A stretch of DNA of 64,000 bases from Campanula takesimana (GCA_026119855.1 JAOWBW010000595.1:259948-323947), one strand, 5' to 3'. Counted from the stretch's first letter, positions 1-12,118 are shown. Notes: a model not told the origin generated them from the letters alone. Program-made: numbers and translations.

Positions 1-446
1 AACTATTGTGTGTTTGTAAAGCCAACCCAAGACTAAGTCATGTTCAATCGAAGTCCGGATTGCCTTGCTTGAATTCTGTCACCGCGGTGTCCAACGAAAA
101 TTGATGTCTAGCCCCAAGAGATTTGTCGTTTATGGGGCTTCAAAAGGACTATTGATGCCGAGATGCCAAGGGGTTGCTGATTGTAAAGCCCCTCGAATGC
201 TGAACTTTGAGTGGCTTATGAAGCCTCAAGATGAATCAACTCTTAGCCCATTCAAATAAACTGTCTTTTGTTGTCGACGTGGGCAAGCCCCAAGAGAAGA
301 TAATTGATACCAAGCTTTGAGAGATTGCTAAGCCCCAAATGTCATGGGCTTATCAAGTTTGTAGATGGCGGGATGTGGAGACCTTTTGGTGTGAAGCCTC
401 AAAATTTCTTGGAATCGGCTTAGTATTATGTTGGGAGCGGATGGCG

Positions 447-893
447 CTATTGGGAAGAACTCTTGAAGGCGATCTCCTTCTTTCTCTTGCTTGGAGATGG
501 ATGGCCCTTTTTTGTGGTTGATACCCAAACGGCGGAAGGTCCATGTTGAAAATGTAGTACGGTCTTCGGGAGATGTCTCGTGGGAGATAGTGATGTTGTT
601 GCAGATGATAAGGTCTTGGTGTGATAAAGTCTCGAACGGTATGTTTGCTTGAGTCTTCTTAAGTTGAACCGACGGCGGATCTTCGGATGCAGCCTGTGCT
701 TTTGATCTTGGAGAAGGGGGTGCTGCATTGCAGAAACCTTGGGATTGGCTGTAACTCTGCTTATAGAGTTAACATATTGGCATTGCCCGCTATAACTCAT
801 CCGGGTAAGTCTAGCATATTGAATCTTTTTCCTTTTCTCTAAGACTTCCTTCATAATCTCGCTGTGAGTTCTAACAAGAATCATCAAATTCAT
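447..893 (-). CDS. Conserved 148-codon open frame of family A, function unknown
   Basis: This frame lies in the element's sense orientation downstream of gag. An open frame of identical length and about 90% identical residues by eye is present in copy A2 (44092-44538), and the homologous frame in A3 is open up to the point where element B cuts it. The product would be basic, rich in Arg, Lys, Ser and Thr, with no signal peptide, membrane segment or domain I recognise, and no resemblance to RT or integrase. It could simply be a chance open frame kept by recent common descent. A synonymous versus non-synonymous comparison across more copies would decide. Confidence 0.3.
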   Translation of the reverse strand: MNLMILVRTHSEIMKEVLEKRKKIQYARLTRMSYSGQCQYVNSISRVTANPKVSAMQHPLLQDQKHRLHPKIRRRFNLRRLKQTYRSRLYHTKTLSSATTSLSPTRHLPKTVLHFQHGPSAVWVSTTKKGHPSPSKRKKEIAFKSSSQ

Positions 894-1621
894 TCATATC
901 ATCGGAGCCTTCATTTAAAACCAAGAGGCCTTTTGACTGGAAGTGTTGAGGGACCATTGAAGTTTGATCCCTTTCATGGAGCCATAAGACTACTCCCCAA
1001 TTGCATTGCTCGGGTACCAATGCCCAAAAGCTTGTTAATTGGGAAGCCCCAATATTACACTTTTCTTGGATTGTTGTAATGTCGTAGCCTAAAGGATTGT
1101 ATATTGCGAAGCCCCTTGAGACCTTCGGTGCCGAATTGAGGAAGCTTCCAATGTTGCACATGACTCCGCCGGGGACACTGAAGTAAATTTCTTCTTGCCA
1201 AGGGAGCCCTTAAAACTTGATCGTACCCCCTAGAGTGACACCATTGATTAGGAGTGGAACGAGAAGGGCCTATCCTTGATCGGGGGAACAAGTATGAGCA
1301 TACATGACAAGAAGGTGTTTCTCGACATTCCTTTTGAGAGTCTTTGAGGATAGTCTCACATATCTTTCTTGAGCGTAGCCCTAGGGCTCATTAACTGTCA
1401 AATGAAGCAAGAGAAGTTTTCTCTCTCGAGTCACATAGCCCTCAGGGTGTCATCACTTGTTGAGCAAAACAAGAGACTCGTCCTCGTGTGGGGGAACAAA
1501 CATAAGAGGACATGGCAAGAGTTACGCCATTTCTCGGCATACATACGTGTAGTAGCTCGAAAATTGAGTCACATGTTGTGGCCATTTGTGATCCAAACCA
1601 ATTGGCTTGCTGGGGATTACT

Positions 1622-1626
1622 TGTGC
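1622..1626. repeat. Target-site duplication of Copia-1, left (tgtgc)
   Basis: The pentamer tgtgc precedes the left LTR and is repeated exactly at 10161-10165. Copy A3 has the same sequence once, uninterrupted, at 61871-61875, which is the empty site. Confidence 0.95.
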
Positions 1627-3144
1627 TGTTGGTAGTGGTGCCCTAGGCACGTTTAATAAACGTCGTAATTGTTATCATTTATTTCATATCAATAAAGATA
1701 TGTTTTGATTAATATTATTATTCATGTTTACTTATAATAATCTCCGTCCCTAGTACTTGTTAAGCACTAGTATAAAGGCTAAATGATCATGGGATGATCA
1801 TGTTAGATTTATGGGTACTTGTTTGGAACAAGGTACTGGACATGACCCGCTGTATGAGATTTATGTCATGGTCTATGTCGTACATATATCTCATATTAGT
1901 TATGTCATTTGAATCCTTAGACATGAAGTTATTATAGTCTTCCACTTGATGAACATTATGTTTGACATATTCAAACGCTACCTTTAACCGGGTAGTTATA
2001 AAGGGTATGATTGGCATAATCGGATTCACGTAGGGAAGAGTAATAAGCTAAATGGATTTGTCCCTCTTCAGAGAGATGTCAAGCTTAGGCCTCTCGTAGG
2101 AATGATGTTGATGAAAATGTTCGGCCGAACTCAAATGAATTGATTAGATCAATATCATTTGTATTATCATCATATTCGGAATCGAGAAAGTATTGAACAA
2201 AAACAAGTTGACTTGTTGACCATGACTTGTGTTCAATGACATCGTGGACAAAGGGATTGTGACATGTTCTAAAGGAATGCGAACTTGTATCTAGTTATAC
2301 TATTTGGGTAGGTATGACGGTTTGCTAGAACCTAATCATATCTTATGGTTTCATGTTTGAACCCATTACCAACTTAGTATAATCTAGAGGGTCACACACA
2401 ATAGAACGAATCTTAAATAAGGACTATATTGGAATATTGAGTCGAAGGACTTTGGAGGAATTTGGAAATTAGGGAAATCTGGGAAAGGTGTTCGACCACA
2501 CAAAAGGTCTTGGGCGGCCGTACAGCTTGGCTCAAAAAGTACCAGAAACCTTCCAGATAGATGTGAGGCCGCACAGGTTGTTTTGGGCGGCCGCACACCA
2601 TGACGGGACTGGTTTCCTGATTTGATTAGGAAAAGGATTTTGGACGGGTTTTAACACAAGTTTCCTATTTGGAATAGGTCTAACTTGTATATAAACAGCC
2701 AAATTCAGGCCAGAATAATCCCAAGCTTTTGTGCAAGTCTCCAAAGACTTTGAGAGAGTTTTGTTTTGTTCTAAGATATCCTAGATTGAAGAACAAAATA
2801 ATACACAAATAAAATTCCATATAGTTTATATTGATTGTGAAAACGTGTTTCACAATTTTGGTCTAGCAACCAAGATCAAGTGTTCTTGATATTCGTTCAA
2901 GGTGTGGATACCGCTAGAGGGTGAAGCTTATCATCTTCAAAGTTCGTGTTCTTACTTGTTCGTGATTAAAGCTTCAATTTCTCCACCAATATCAAAGACC
3001 AATTTCAAAGTCATCAAGGTATAGTTTTTCTAGTATTCATATTGCAAGTATTTGATTCAATCATATGAATGGTTCTATGGGCTTTGGGTTTCATAAAATT
3101 TTAAATGCTATTTTCCGCTGCGCATGTTACTTGGAAACCCAACA
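1627..3144 (+). repeat. Copia-1 5' LTR
   Basis: It aligns along its whole length with 8643-10160. Between 2491 and 2603 it has a cluster of four GC-rich words of the form GGGCGRCCGCACA in an AT-rich background, about 90-190 bp upstream of the likely TATA box. Several CpGs of these words are changed relative to the right LTR, for example cgaccgcac to cgaccacac, the change expected from deamination of methylated cytosine. Confidence 0.95.
2688..2695 (+). promoter_or_regulatory. Probable TATA box of the Copia-1 LTR
   Basis: TATATAAA is followed by cytosine-containing sequence typical of a plant promoter, and it sits just downstream of the GC-rich word cluster. The same octamer is present in the right LTR at 9704-9711. 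Position and motif only; no transcript evidence. Confidence 0.55.
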
Positions 3145-3145
3145 G

Positions 3146-3158
3146 TGGTATCAGAGCC
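3146..3158 (+). promoter_or_regulatory. Copia-1 primer binding site (tRNA-iMet)
   Basis: TGGTATCAGAGCC lies one base after the LTR end and is complementary to the 3' end of initiator tRNA-Met, the usual primer of plant copia elements. Confidence 0.9.
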
Positions 3159-4713
3159 CCGTTCATGTTGATTATTTCAATACTTAGATCATGTTGTGTG
3201 TATATAAATTGTTTATGTGCCTAACATGATATGAATATTGGATATATGATGTTTATGTGTTATATGATTTTATGTGGTTTATTGTTTTACAACTTTAATC
3301 ACACTATTGAATCGCACTAAAAATTATGTTGGATTCTGAATTGTTTGATTATTAATTTTTTGATTGGATCAATGTTTTAATAATCGAGGAAAACAATTTT
3401 GAGACAAATTTTCGAACTTTAAAAATTCTGTCTGATGCTACTGTGCGACCGCATAGAAATTATTGGGCTACCGCACATGTTTAGGCGACCGCACAGATTT
3501 TCTTGGGCGGCCGCACAGTTGGTCAGAATCAGAATCAGATTCTGGAATTTTGATGGGGTCCAACCGAATCAGTGACAATACCGGCCAGACCTGCTGATCT
3601 GGAGCGGGTTTTGGGCAGTTGGTTTTGGTGTGGATCTTGGGGTTTGATATTCCTATTTGTTTTGATCTTGTGATTCTAAGATTGGTTCAAGGTTTGGATG
3701 GCTAATCTACGTTCATCGAGATTGTGTTTCCCAAACTTGATCGTAAGCAAAGTTTCAAATATAAAACGAAGTTATAATTATGAAGAGTTCATAATTGCTA
3801 AAATTGAGAAACAAAGTTCTTGATTCAAAGATTGCAGATCCATGTGGAATTGTGGATGCAATTGGCCTACGTTTATCGAGACCATCTATTGCTTAGTTTC
3901 GGCCACATGGACTACTTTCTTGGTTTCTTGAATTAGTGCGGAATTGTGGATGCCTTATGGCTTAGTTTCGGCCGCACTTCTTGTTATCTTGATTTGGAAG
4001 ATGATAACCAAAGTTCAAAGAGTCTCATCCTCATAACTATATAGAGAAACTAATGACACATAAATATTATGCTTAAATTAATGGAGATTAATTTAGTGGC
4101 TAAACTTGATGCGTAACATGTTTATATTATGTGCTCATAAATATGTTGTATGCTATATGTGATGAACCTTCAAAGAAAGTTTTAAGTTCTTTTTGCCATG
4201 CCATGATTAAAACACTTGTTTATACATGGGTGATTTTGATGTGGGTTCGCCTCCGCGAGGTGCATTAATTTTATTCATGTATGAGCAAGATGAGGTTCAT
4301 TAATTCAATGTGGGCTTGCCTCCGCAAGGTGCATTAAATTGAATGGTTCCTATACGTTTAAAATGGTTGGACTTAATTAGGCGTCAAAACAGTTTTGGGC
4401 CTAAGCAAAAGATGAGATTAAACATGCTTTTTGAAATTGGATTTCTCAAAGAATCTCATAAAAGAATCTAAGAATCATATGGGATATGATTGACATGATT
4501 GTCTACCTAATTAATTTAGTATTGAGCGGTCCGCCTCCGTGGACTCAAAAGTTAAATTAAAGTTGGATCTTAGCCCAATTAAAATTATATTATACATTGG
4601 ATGTATATGAAGGTTATATAATTTAGTGGGAGTATTTTTTGAAAAATACATTATTTATTTCTTTAATGAAACCGGTACTTATTAAATTTTGGAAATTTGC
4701 ATATTTGTAGACA
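3159..4713 (+). other. Copia-1 untranslated leader with repeated words
   Basis: The leader has no long open frame. It carries four more copies of the GGGCGRCCGCACA-type word at 3446-3510, the same word found in the LTR. At 4249-4268, 4318-4336 and more weakly near 4530 it repeats a phrase containing GCCTCCGCGAGGTGCATTAA, whose CCTCCGCGAGG core is nearly self-complementary. Paired phrases containing tacgtttatcgag and cttagtttcggcc occur between 3700 and 3970. Confidence 0.6.
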
Positions 4714-7700
4714 ATGACTACTAACACTCAATCAGTTTCGTTACGATCGATCCTTGAGAAGGATAAGCTCCAAGAGAATGGTACTAACTTTATGGATTGG
4801 ATCCGTAGCCTAAGAATTGTTCTAAGGCAAGAAGATAAGTTGTACATTCTCGATGGGCCTCTTCCTGCTGAACCAGAACCTAGTGCCCCTAGGGCAGAAA
4901 GAGACAGTTACAAGAAACATCGTAATGATTCTAGAGATGCGAGCTATCTCATGCTTGCTAACATGTTCTCAAAACTCCAACAAAGTTTGGAACATTTGGA
5001 AGCCTATGAGATAGGCGTGGAGTTAAGAGCCATGTTTCAAGAACAATCTAGGCAAGAGAGGTACAAGACCATTGTTGCATTCACTTCTTGCAAGATGAAT
5101 GAAGGGCAACAAGTGAGTCCTCACATGCTAAAAATGAAAGGTTATGTAGAGCATCTTGAGAAACTTGGCTATCCAATCCCATTGGAGCTAGCCACGGATC
5201 TCATTCTTAATTCATTGCCTAAGAGTTATAATCAGTTTGTGATGAATTATAACATGCATGGAATGGATAAGAATCTCTCCGAGTTGCATGGGATGCTTAA
5301 AACTGCGGAGATGAAGATTGCGGAGAAAGGTTCTCCCGTGCTCTTGGTTCACGATGGGAAGAAGGCTAGTGCCAAAGGAAAGGGTAAGAAAGTTGTCAAA
5401 CCCAAGATAAGCAAGGCAAAGGTTGCCAAGGCTTCTGAGGCAAAACCCGATTCACAAAAGGATGCAATCTGTTTCCATTGTCAAGAAATTGGTCATTGGA
5501 AACGTAATTGCAAGGCTTTCTTGGAAGAGCAAAAGAAGAAGAAGAACACCAAGGCTGCGTCGACTTCAGGTATCTATATGATAGATATTCTCCTTTCTAC
5601 CATTGATTCTTGGGTATTGGATACCGGATGTGGTTCTCACATTTGTTTAAATGTGCAGGGACTAAAGAATAGGAGACTACTTAAAGACGGTGAAGTAGAC
5701 CTACGCGTGGGGAATGGAGCAAGAGTTGCTGCATTAGCCGTAGGGACTTATGAAGTCACTTTACCTTCCGGATTAATTCTTGTTTTGAACAATTGTTATT
5801 ATGTTCCGGATTTAAGTAGAAATATTATTTCAATTTCTTGTTTGGATAATGAAGGTTTTAAGTTTCTTATTGAGAATAAGAAATTTTCTATTTATTTAAA
5901 TGATGTGCTTTATGGTATTGCTAATTCATTTAATGGCCTTTATGTCTTGAATGTCAAGAATGAAAATAATGACAATGTCTATCATATAAATAAGAAATCT
6001 AAACCTAATGATGTAAATCATACTTATTTGTGGCATTGCCGTCTTGGTCATATTAATGAGAAGCATATCTCAAAACTCCATGGGGACGGACTTTTGGGTT
6101 CATGTGACACTGAGTCATATGATACTTGTGAGTCGTGTCTTCTAGGAAAAATGACTAAGACACCTTTTACCAAGTTAGGTGAAAGGGCAAGCGACTTATT
6201 GGGGTTGATACATTCCGATGTATGCGGACCATTAAGTAGCAATGCTAGGGGAGGATTTCAATACTTTATAACCTTCACTGATGATTATAGTAGATTTGGG
6301 TATTTTTACCTAATGAAACATAAAGGTGAAGCATTTAAGATATTTAGAATATTTCAAAATGAAGTAGAAAAACAACTTGCCAAAAGTATTAATGCACTTC
6401 GATCAGATCGAGGTGGAGAATACTTGAGTCATAAATTTGATGATCATCTAAAGAATTGTGGAATTGTTTCACAATTGACTCCACCCGGAACACCACAATG
6501 GAATGGTGTGTCTGAGAGGAGAAATCGGACTTTGTTAGACAAGGTTCGATCAATGATGAGTCAATTTGATCTTCCAATATCCTTTTGGGGTTACGCTCTA
6601 GAAACCGTTGCATTCACACTAAATCGTGTTCCAACTAAATCGGTTCAAAAGACTCCATATGAGATGTGGAGCGGAAAGAAAACTTGTTTATCTTTCATGA
6701 AGATTTGGCGTTGCGAAGCCTTTGTCAAAAGACTTGTCTCTGACAAACTTGCACACAAATCTGACAAATGCATTTTCGTGGGATATCCAAAGGAAACTAG
6801 AGGATATTACTTTTACAACCGTGAGGACAACAAAGTTTTTGTTGCCCGAACTGGTGTCTTTCTAGAGAAAGAGTTTTTCTCCAAAGAAATCAGTGGGAGT
6901 AAAATAAATCTTGAAGAGATTCGAGACCCAGAAAATGACGTTGAACCAATAGTGGAACAAGAACAAGAACCACAAGGAGTTGTGGAACCTGTTCAAGATA
7001 CACAAGCAACTCGCAGATCTAGTAGGTTACGATCCGAGCCCGAGAGATATGGATTTCTCATAACGGATAGTAATGAGGTGGAAATCATTGAGAATGATGA
7101 ACCGACAACCTACCAAGAGGCAATGTCTTCTCCTGATTCGGATAATTGGCTTGGAGCCATGGAATCCAAATTGCAATCCATGCAAGACAATCAAGTTTGG
7201 AACTTGATTGATGCGCCCGAAGGTTTAAAAACCATAGGATGCAAATGGGTCTTCAAGAAGAAGACTAACATGGATGGGAAGGTACATACATACAAAGCTA
7301 GGCTTGTAGCGAAAGGTTATAGGCAAGTTCATGGTATTGACTATGATGAAACCTTTTCACCCGTAGCAATGATCAAGTCTATAAGAATTCTGCTTGCCAT
7401 TGCCGCATATCATGACTATGAAATATGGCAAATGGATGTCAAAACCGCTTTCCTAAATGGAAAACTACAAGAGGATGTGTATATGACACAACCGGAAGGT
7501 TTTGAACAGAATTCTAAGGTATTCAAATTACAGAGATCTATCTATGGATTGAAGCAAGCTTCAAGGAGTTGGAATCTCCGTTTTGATGAATCAGTCAAAG
7601 AGTTTGGTTTCATCAAGAAGGAATATGAGCCTTGTGTATACAAGAAGATTAGTGGAAGCATAGTGCTATTCCTGATTTTATATGTGGATGACATATTACT

Positions 7701-8628
7701 CATTGGAAACGACATTCCTACACTTCAATCCGTAAAGACTTGGTTGAGAAAGTGTTTCGCAATGAAATATATGGGTGAAGCCGCATATATACATGGCATT
7801 AAGATCTATAGAGATAGACCAAGGAGGCTACTTGGTTTAAGCCAAAGTAAATACATTGATAAGGTCATTAGAAGATTCTGTATGGAAAATTCTAAAAGAG
7901 GAACCTTACCAGTGTTACATGGAGTTTCTCTAAGCAAGACTCAATGTCCTAAGACAAAAGATGAGTGAGAAAATGAATGATGTTCCATATGCTTCGGCAA
8001 TTGGGTCCATCATGTATGCCATGATTTGTACTAGGCCGGATGTATCTTATGCTTTAAGCATGACAAGTAGATACCAATCCGACCCCGGTGAAAATCACTG
8101 GATGGCTGTAAAAGCGATTCTTAAGTACTTGAGAAGAACTAAAGATTCGTTTTTGGTCTATGGAGGAATGGAAGATGATCTCGTGGTAAATACTTACACG
8201 GATGCAAGCTTCCAAACCGACAAAGATGATAGTCGATCGCAATTGGGTTTTGTGTTTGTGTTAAATGGTGGAGCTGTAAGCTAGAAGAGTATATTGCTGC
8301 ATCAGATGCTGCAAAGGAAGCTGTTTGGATTAAAAAGTTCATTACTGAACTTGAAGCGGTTCCTAGTATTGCTAATCCAATAGAACTTTATTGCGATAAT
8401 AATGGTGCTATTGCTCAAGCAAAGGAACCAAGAGCACATCAAAAATCCAAACACATACTTAGGCGTTTTCATATCATTCGAGAAATCGTTGATAGGGGAG
8501 ACGTAAATATATGCAGAGTACCTACTGATGACAAAGTTGCGGACCTGCTAACAAAGGGACTTCCACAAGCTAAACATGAAGGTCATGTTAGGTCCATGGG
8601 TATTAGATACATGGGAGATTGGGCCTAG
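4714..8628 (+). pseudogene. gag-pol: Copia-1 gag-pol polyprotein, disrupted
   Basis: The first frame (4714-7968) encodes a copia gag with a CCHC zinc knuckle near residue 253 (CFHCQEIGHWKRNC), an aspartic protease with LDTGCGSH near residue 303, the HHCC domain and DDE core of integrase (residues about 440-610), and RT with YVDDILL near residue 990. A frameshift near 7960 moves the reading to a second frame, 7961-8284, with the RNase H start. That frame ends where a short stretch of RNase H, which in the family carries acidic catalytic residues, is deleted. Reading resumes in the first frame at about 8287 and ends at the TAG at 8626-8628. The gag-pol layout is the usual single ORF of the superfamily. 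Capsid and knuckle look whole; reverse transcription would be impaired. Confidence 0.92.
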
Positions 8629-8630
8629 GG

Positions 8631-8642
8631 CAAGTGGGAGAT
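8631..8642 (+). promoter_or_regulatory. Copia-1 polypurine tract
   Basis: CAAGTGGGAGAT directly precedes the 3' LTR, the expected place and composition for the plus-strand primer of a copia element. Confidence 0.85.
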
Positions 8643-10160
8643 TGTTGGTAGTGGTGCCCTAGGCACGTTTAATAAACTTTGTAATTGTTATCATTTATTT
8701 CATATCAATAAAGAGATGTTTTGATTATTATTATTGTTCATGTTTACTTATAATAATCTCCGTCTCTAGTACTTGTTAAGCACTAGTATAAAGGCTAAAT
8801 GATCATGGAATGATCATGTTAGATTTATGGGTACTTGTTTGGAACAAGGTACTGGACATGACCCGCTGTATGAGATTTATGAATGGTCTATGTCGTACAT
8901 ATATCTCATATTAGTTATGTCATTTGAATCCTTAGACATGAAGTTATTATAGTCTTCCACTTGATGAACATTATGTTTGACATATTCAAACGCTACCTTT
9001 AACCGGGTAGTTATAAAGGATATGATTGGCATAATCGGATTCACGTAGGGAAGAGTAATAAGCTAAATGGATTTGTCCCTCTTCAGAGAGATGTCAAGCT
9101 TAGGCCTCTCGTAGGAATGATGTTGATGAAAATGTTCGGCCGGACTCAAATGAATTGATTAGATCAATATCATTTGTATTATCAACATATTCGGAATCGA
9201 GAAAGTATTGAACAAAAACAAGTTGACTTGTTGACGATGACATGTGTTCAATGACATCGTAGACAAAGGGATTGTGACATGTTCTAAAGGAATGCGAACT
9301 TGTATCTAGTTATACTATTTGGGTAGGTATGACGGTTTGCTAGAACCTAATCATATCTTATGGTTTCATGTTTGAACCCATTGCCAACTTAGTATAATCA
9401 TAGAGGGTCACACACAATAGAACGAATCTTAAATAAGTACTATATTGGAATATTGAGTCGAAGGACTTTGGAGGAATTTGGAAATTAGGGAAATCTGGGG
9501 AAGGTGTGCGACCGCACAAAAGGTCTTGGGCGGTCGCACAGCTTGGCTCAAAAAGTACCAGAAACCTTCCAGATAGATGTGCGGCCGCACAGGTTGTTTT
9601 GGGCGGCCGCACACCATGATGGGACTGGTTTCCTGATTTGATTAGGAAAAGGATTTTGGATGGGTTTTGACACAAGTTTCCTATTTGGAATAGGTCTAAC
9701 TTGTATATAAACAGCCAAATTCGGGCCAGAATAATCCCAAGCTTTTGTGAAAGTCTCCAAAGAGTTTGAGAGAGTTTTGTTTTGTTCTAAGATATCCTAA
9801 ATTGAAGAACAAAATAATACACAAATAAAATTCCATATAGTTTATATTGATTGTGAAAACGTGTTTCACAATTTTGGTCTAGCAACCAAGATCAAGTGTT
9901 CTTGATATTCGTTCAAGGTGTGGATACCGCTAGAGGGTGAAGCTTATCATCTTCAAAGTTCGTGTTCTTACTTGTTCGTGATTAAAGCTTCAATTTCTCC
10001 ACTAAGATCAAAGACCAAATTCAAAGTCATCAAGGGTTAGTTTTTCTAGTATTCATATTGTAAGTATTTGATTCAATCATATGAATGGTTCTATGGGATT
10101 TGGGTTTCATAAAATTTTAAATGCTATTTTCCGTTGCGCATGTTACTTGGAAACCCAACA
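8643..10160 (+). repeat. Copia-1 3' LTR
   Basis: It has the same length as the 5' LTR. The four GC-rich words at 9505-9613 are better preserved here, including GTGCGGCCGCAC, a perfect palindrome. The probable TATA box is at 9704-9711. Confidence 0.95.
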
Positions 10161-10165
10161 TGTGC
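10161..10165. repeat. Target-site duplication of Copia-1, right (tgtgc)
   Basis: This is an exact copy of the left duplication. The sequence that follows continues family A where 1621 left off, as the homologous join at 61861-61890 shows. Confidence 0.95.
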
Positions 10166-10422
10166 AACATCGGGCCTTCTTTTTCATGAACCCAAAAATG
10201 GCACACTGCTGGAGAACAATATCCCAAAACAACCTTTGATTGTGCTACATCTAGTCGAGCCTTTTGCCATTCCAAAGTTGGCTCGGTGGGGATTGACTTG
10301 CTGAGGAGACCCAATGTATAACTTTTGCAGTTGTCTTCCTTAAAGGCCGGAGATATCCATTTCTCTTTCCCTTCTCTCTCTCACTCTCTCATATATATTT
10401 TTTATGATGCACCCTGTTTTTT

Positions 10423-10461
10423 TGCCAAGACCGCCCTTTCGGGTTTTCAATCTACCGGGCA
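10423..10461 (-). other. Candidate RNA stem-loop HP2 in A1 (outer stem decayed)
   Basis: The minus strand reads an inner CCC-GAAA-GGG hairpin inside an outer pair of short arms. In A2 and A3 the arms are CTAGA and TCTAG; here each arm carries a substitution and only part still pairs. It is the decayed member of the set described at 43031-43060. Confidence 0.4.
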
Positions 10462-10913
10462 TCTCTTTTGCGTTTTCATTTTGACTCGATTAATGAGGAA
10501 ATGTGACTCTAGCGGAGGATGAGAGACATGTGATTTTGCGGTGAAGACCTCTTGTCACTAAAGATGAGTGACATTGACTCGACTAGGGAAGTGTCCCTAG
10601 TATTGACTTCATGTATGTATAGATTTTTTTGAATGACTCACGAAGGCAAGTAAGTCATTAAGAGAGAAGAGAAAGAAAGCCCCAGTTTGATTGCAAGAAA
10701 CTGGGAGTATCGCAAAAAAAAGAGAAACCCCTAGACTCGACAAGGAACGGAAAGCGATTCCAAATCTAAGAAAGTTGTTCAATCTTTTGGTGATTAATTC
10801 ATTGGCAAATGAATCATACAAAGACGTCTTGACAAGTTCGAGATGAAGGCTGATCACCATAACGCACTAGGGCTAAACATATCTTCTTGAGTGAGACCGG
10901 ACCCGAAGGTTGC

Positions 10914-10950
10914 CTACGTTCCTCCAGTGTAGAGGCTCAGGTCACCGTAG
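10914..10950 (-). other. Candidate two-part stem-loop HP3 in A1
   Basis: Outer arms CTACG (10914-10918) and CGTAG (10946-10950) enclose inner arms CCTC (10921-10924) and GAGG (10932-10935). The same nested arms occur in A2 (42532-42568), A3 (62626-62662) and element B (53736-53774) with different loop sequence. Confidence 0.45.
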
Positions 10951-11079
10951 TTCTTGTGGATGCTCCATTCATCGAGATGGTTGTTGCTTCATCCTTCATC
11001 GGTGGAAGGATGTTGATCTTGTACTTCTTTGATTGAGGGGGATTTTTTTTTTTTTTTTTTTTTGTGCTCTAACTTTTGC

Positions 11080-11107
11080 CTAGGTTGATTTGAGGATTTC
11101 AACCTAG
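11080..11107 (-). other. Candidate RNA stem-loop HP1 in A1, between two poly-T runs
   Basis: Nine-base perfect inverted arms (CTAGGTTGA and TCAACCTAG) are separated by ten bases. On the transcript strand the loop is flanked by long A runs. The arms resemble those of HP2, so HP1 and HP2 look paralogous. A2 has the same structure at 42338-42365; A3 has lost it. Confidence 0.45.
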
Positions 11108-11560
11108 CGAGCTTTTTTTTTTTTTTTTTTTTTTAATCCCCTTTTGAAAACTTTGCTTCATGATTTTTCCATGGTTGTTGCTTCACCTTGCTTTGGCTTG
11201 ATTTCGCTGTTGATGATGTCGCCTTCGTCACGATGTTTAGCCCCTAGGCGTTCGAGTGACGGCCTTCGTTCCAAAACTTGTTTAGACATATTTTCATCAT
11301 TTTGCCAAGAATTAAATTGAACGACTCGGAATAGTATATGAGGACAAGAACGACTTTTTATTCGATGACTCAACATTTAACACGAATTGGACGAAAGAAA
11401 ACTTTAATGCACACATTAGAGGACTTTTGACTCTTTTTTTTTTCCATTTTTTATTCCTATTTCTAGGTAGAGAAAGAGAAAAGGAGATTGTTGTTGTAGT
11501 CCCCAATGTCGTTGTAGACTTCCTTGTGGCATGATGTCTTGTTGAAGCCCCATTTCAAAT

Positions 11561-12118
11561 CTAAGCCTCTTCTTTGATGAGTTCTTGCTCTTCACGTACG
11601 GCAAATTCCCCATTGTCGATAAAATCTTGGATGATGTTTCGGAGAGAAAAGCACCCCTCGGTGAGATGGCTGCTACATTGGTGATAGTCACACCACTTGT
11701 GATGGGCATGGTTGGGACGCAATGGTTGTGGTTGCTTGTACCTTTCCAAAGGCTTGATATTTCCACTTGCTACCAAAACTTCAAATGCTTCAGCTTGAGT
11801 CATTCCTAGGAGAGGAGTGAAAACTCGGTTGTTGGCGGCACTTTTTCAACTTTTGAGGGGAGAGACATTTGAGCATGAATTACTGTTGACCTTTGCCTTG
11901 TCGTCGGTGAACTCTTGCAGACGGGCCTTATGTTCGGACACTTTTTCCTCATGAATTCTCCTCTCGAGTTCAAGACGGGCTTTCCACAAATCATCCTTGT
12001 GGCGGGCATCCTCGACAAATCTATCCATTTGTTCCCCCATGGCTCTTATTATGTTGAAGAGCCTTTCGTTGGACACGGAAATATTCTCACCCTTATTGTT
12101 GTTGCCGCTTGAAGCCAT
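11561..12118 (-). pseudogene. gag: A1 gag, one in-frame stop
   Basis: The frame starts at the MASSGNNN methionine, the start shared by A1, A2 and A3, although the frame is open a little further upstream. The first part has a charged, probably coiled-coil segment (residues about 20-90). The second carries the zinc knuckle CDYHQCSSHLTEGC, a Cx2Hx4Hx4C variant typical of Tat/Ogre-type gag, then a short acidic tail. The full frame is 186 codons, the same as intact A3 (63197-63754), with one TGA at about 11846-11848. This is far shorter than a normal gypsy gag. It would supply packaging for a non-autonomous RNA. The assignment rests on the knuckle and on position between PBS and 3' region. Confidence 0.8.

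Larger units (their letters stand above)
1..1626 (-). other. A1 3' non-coding region, distal part
   Basis: The stretch matches 48405-48985 plus 60825-61875 (copy A3, same strand) and, reversed, 43360-44960 (copy A2). It carries several GGGGCT-type purine motifs on the minus strand and a conserved open frame at 447-893. Position 575-579 is the uninterrupted site into which element B inserted in copy A3. I see no other gene. Confidence 0.75.
1627..10160 (+). mobile_element. Copia-1: full-length Ty1/copia retrotransposon
   Basis: The element is 8,534 bp with two 1,518-bp LTRs starting TGTTGG and ending CCAACA, a tRNA-iMet type PBS, one gag-pol reading frame in copia order (gag, protease, integrase, RT, RNase H) and a purine tract before the 3' LTR. 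I count roughly 40 differences between the LTRs by eye (about 2.7%), so it is fairly recent, and older than the gypsy element at 32203-41053. Its pol has a frameshift and a deletion, so this copy is not autonomous. I do not assign a copia lineage. Confidence 0.95.
10166..11560 (-). other. A1 3' non-coding region, proximal part
   Basis: This is the continuation of the element's 3' half. It holds three candidate RNA stem-loops (near 10421-10460, 10914-10950 and 11080-11107), two poly-T runs at about 11043-11063 and 11115-11134 that flank the last stem-loop, and no convincing gene. It matches 61876-63196 (A3) and, reversed, 41895-43355 (A2). Confidence 0.65.

Noticed and set aside
3146..3158. 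A tRNA gene fragment
   Set aside because: The match to tRNA-iMet covers only the 3' end complement, as expected of a primer binding site; there is no cloverleaf.
7961..8284. A separate 107-codon gene after Copia-1 pol
   Set aside because: It is the continuation of pol (start of RNase H) after a frameshift, not an independent gene.
9358..9760. Minus-strand frames rich in Pro and Arg in the Copia-1 LTRs
   Set aside because: They are antisense readings of the GC-rich word cluster and occur in both LTRs.
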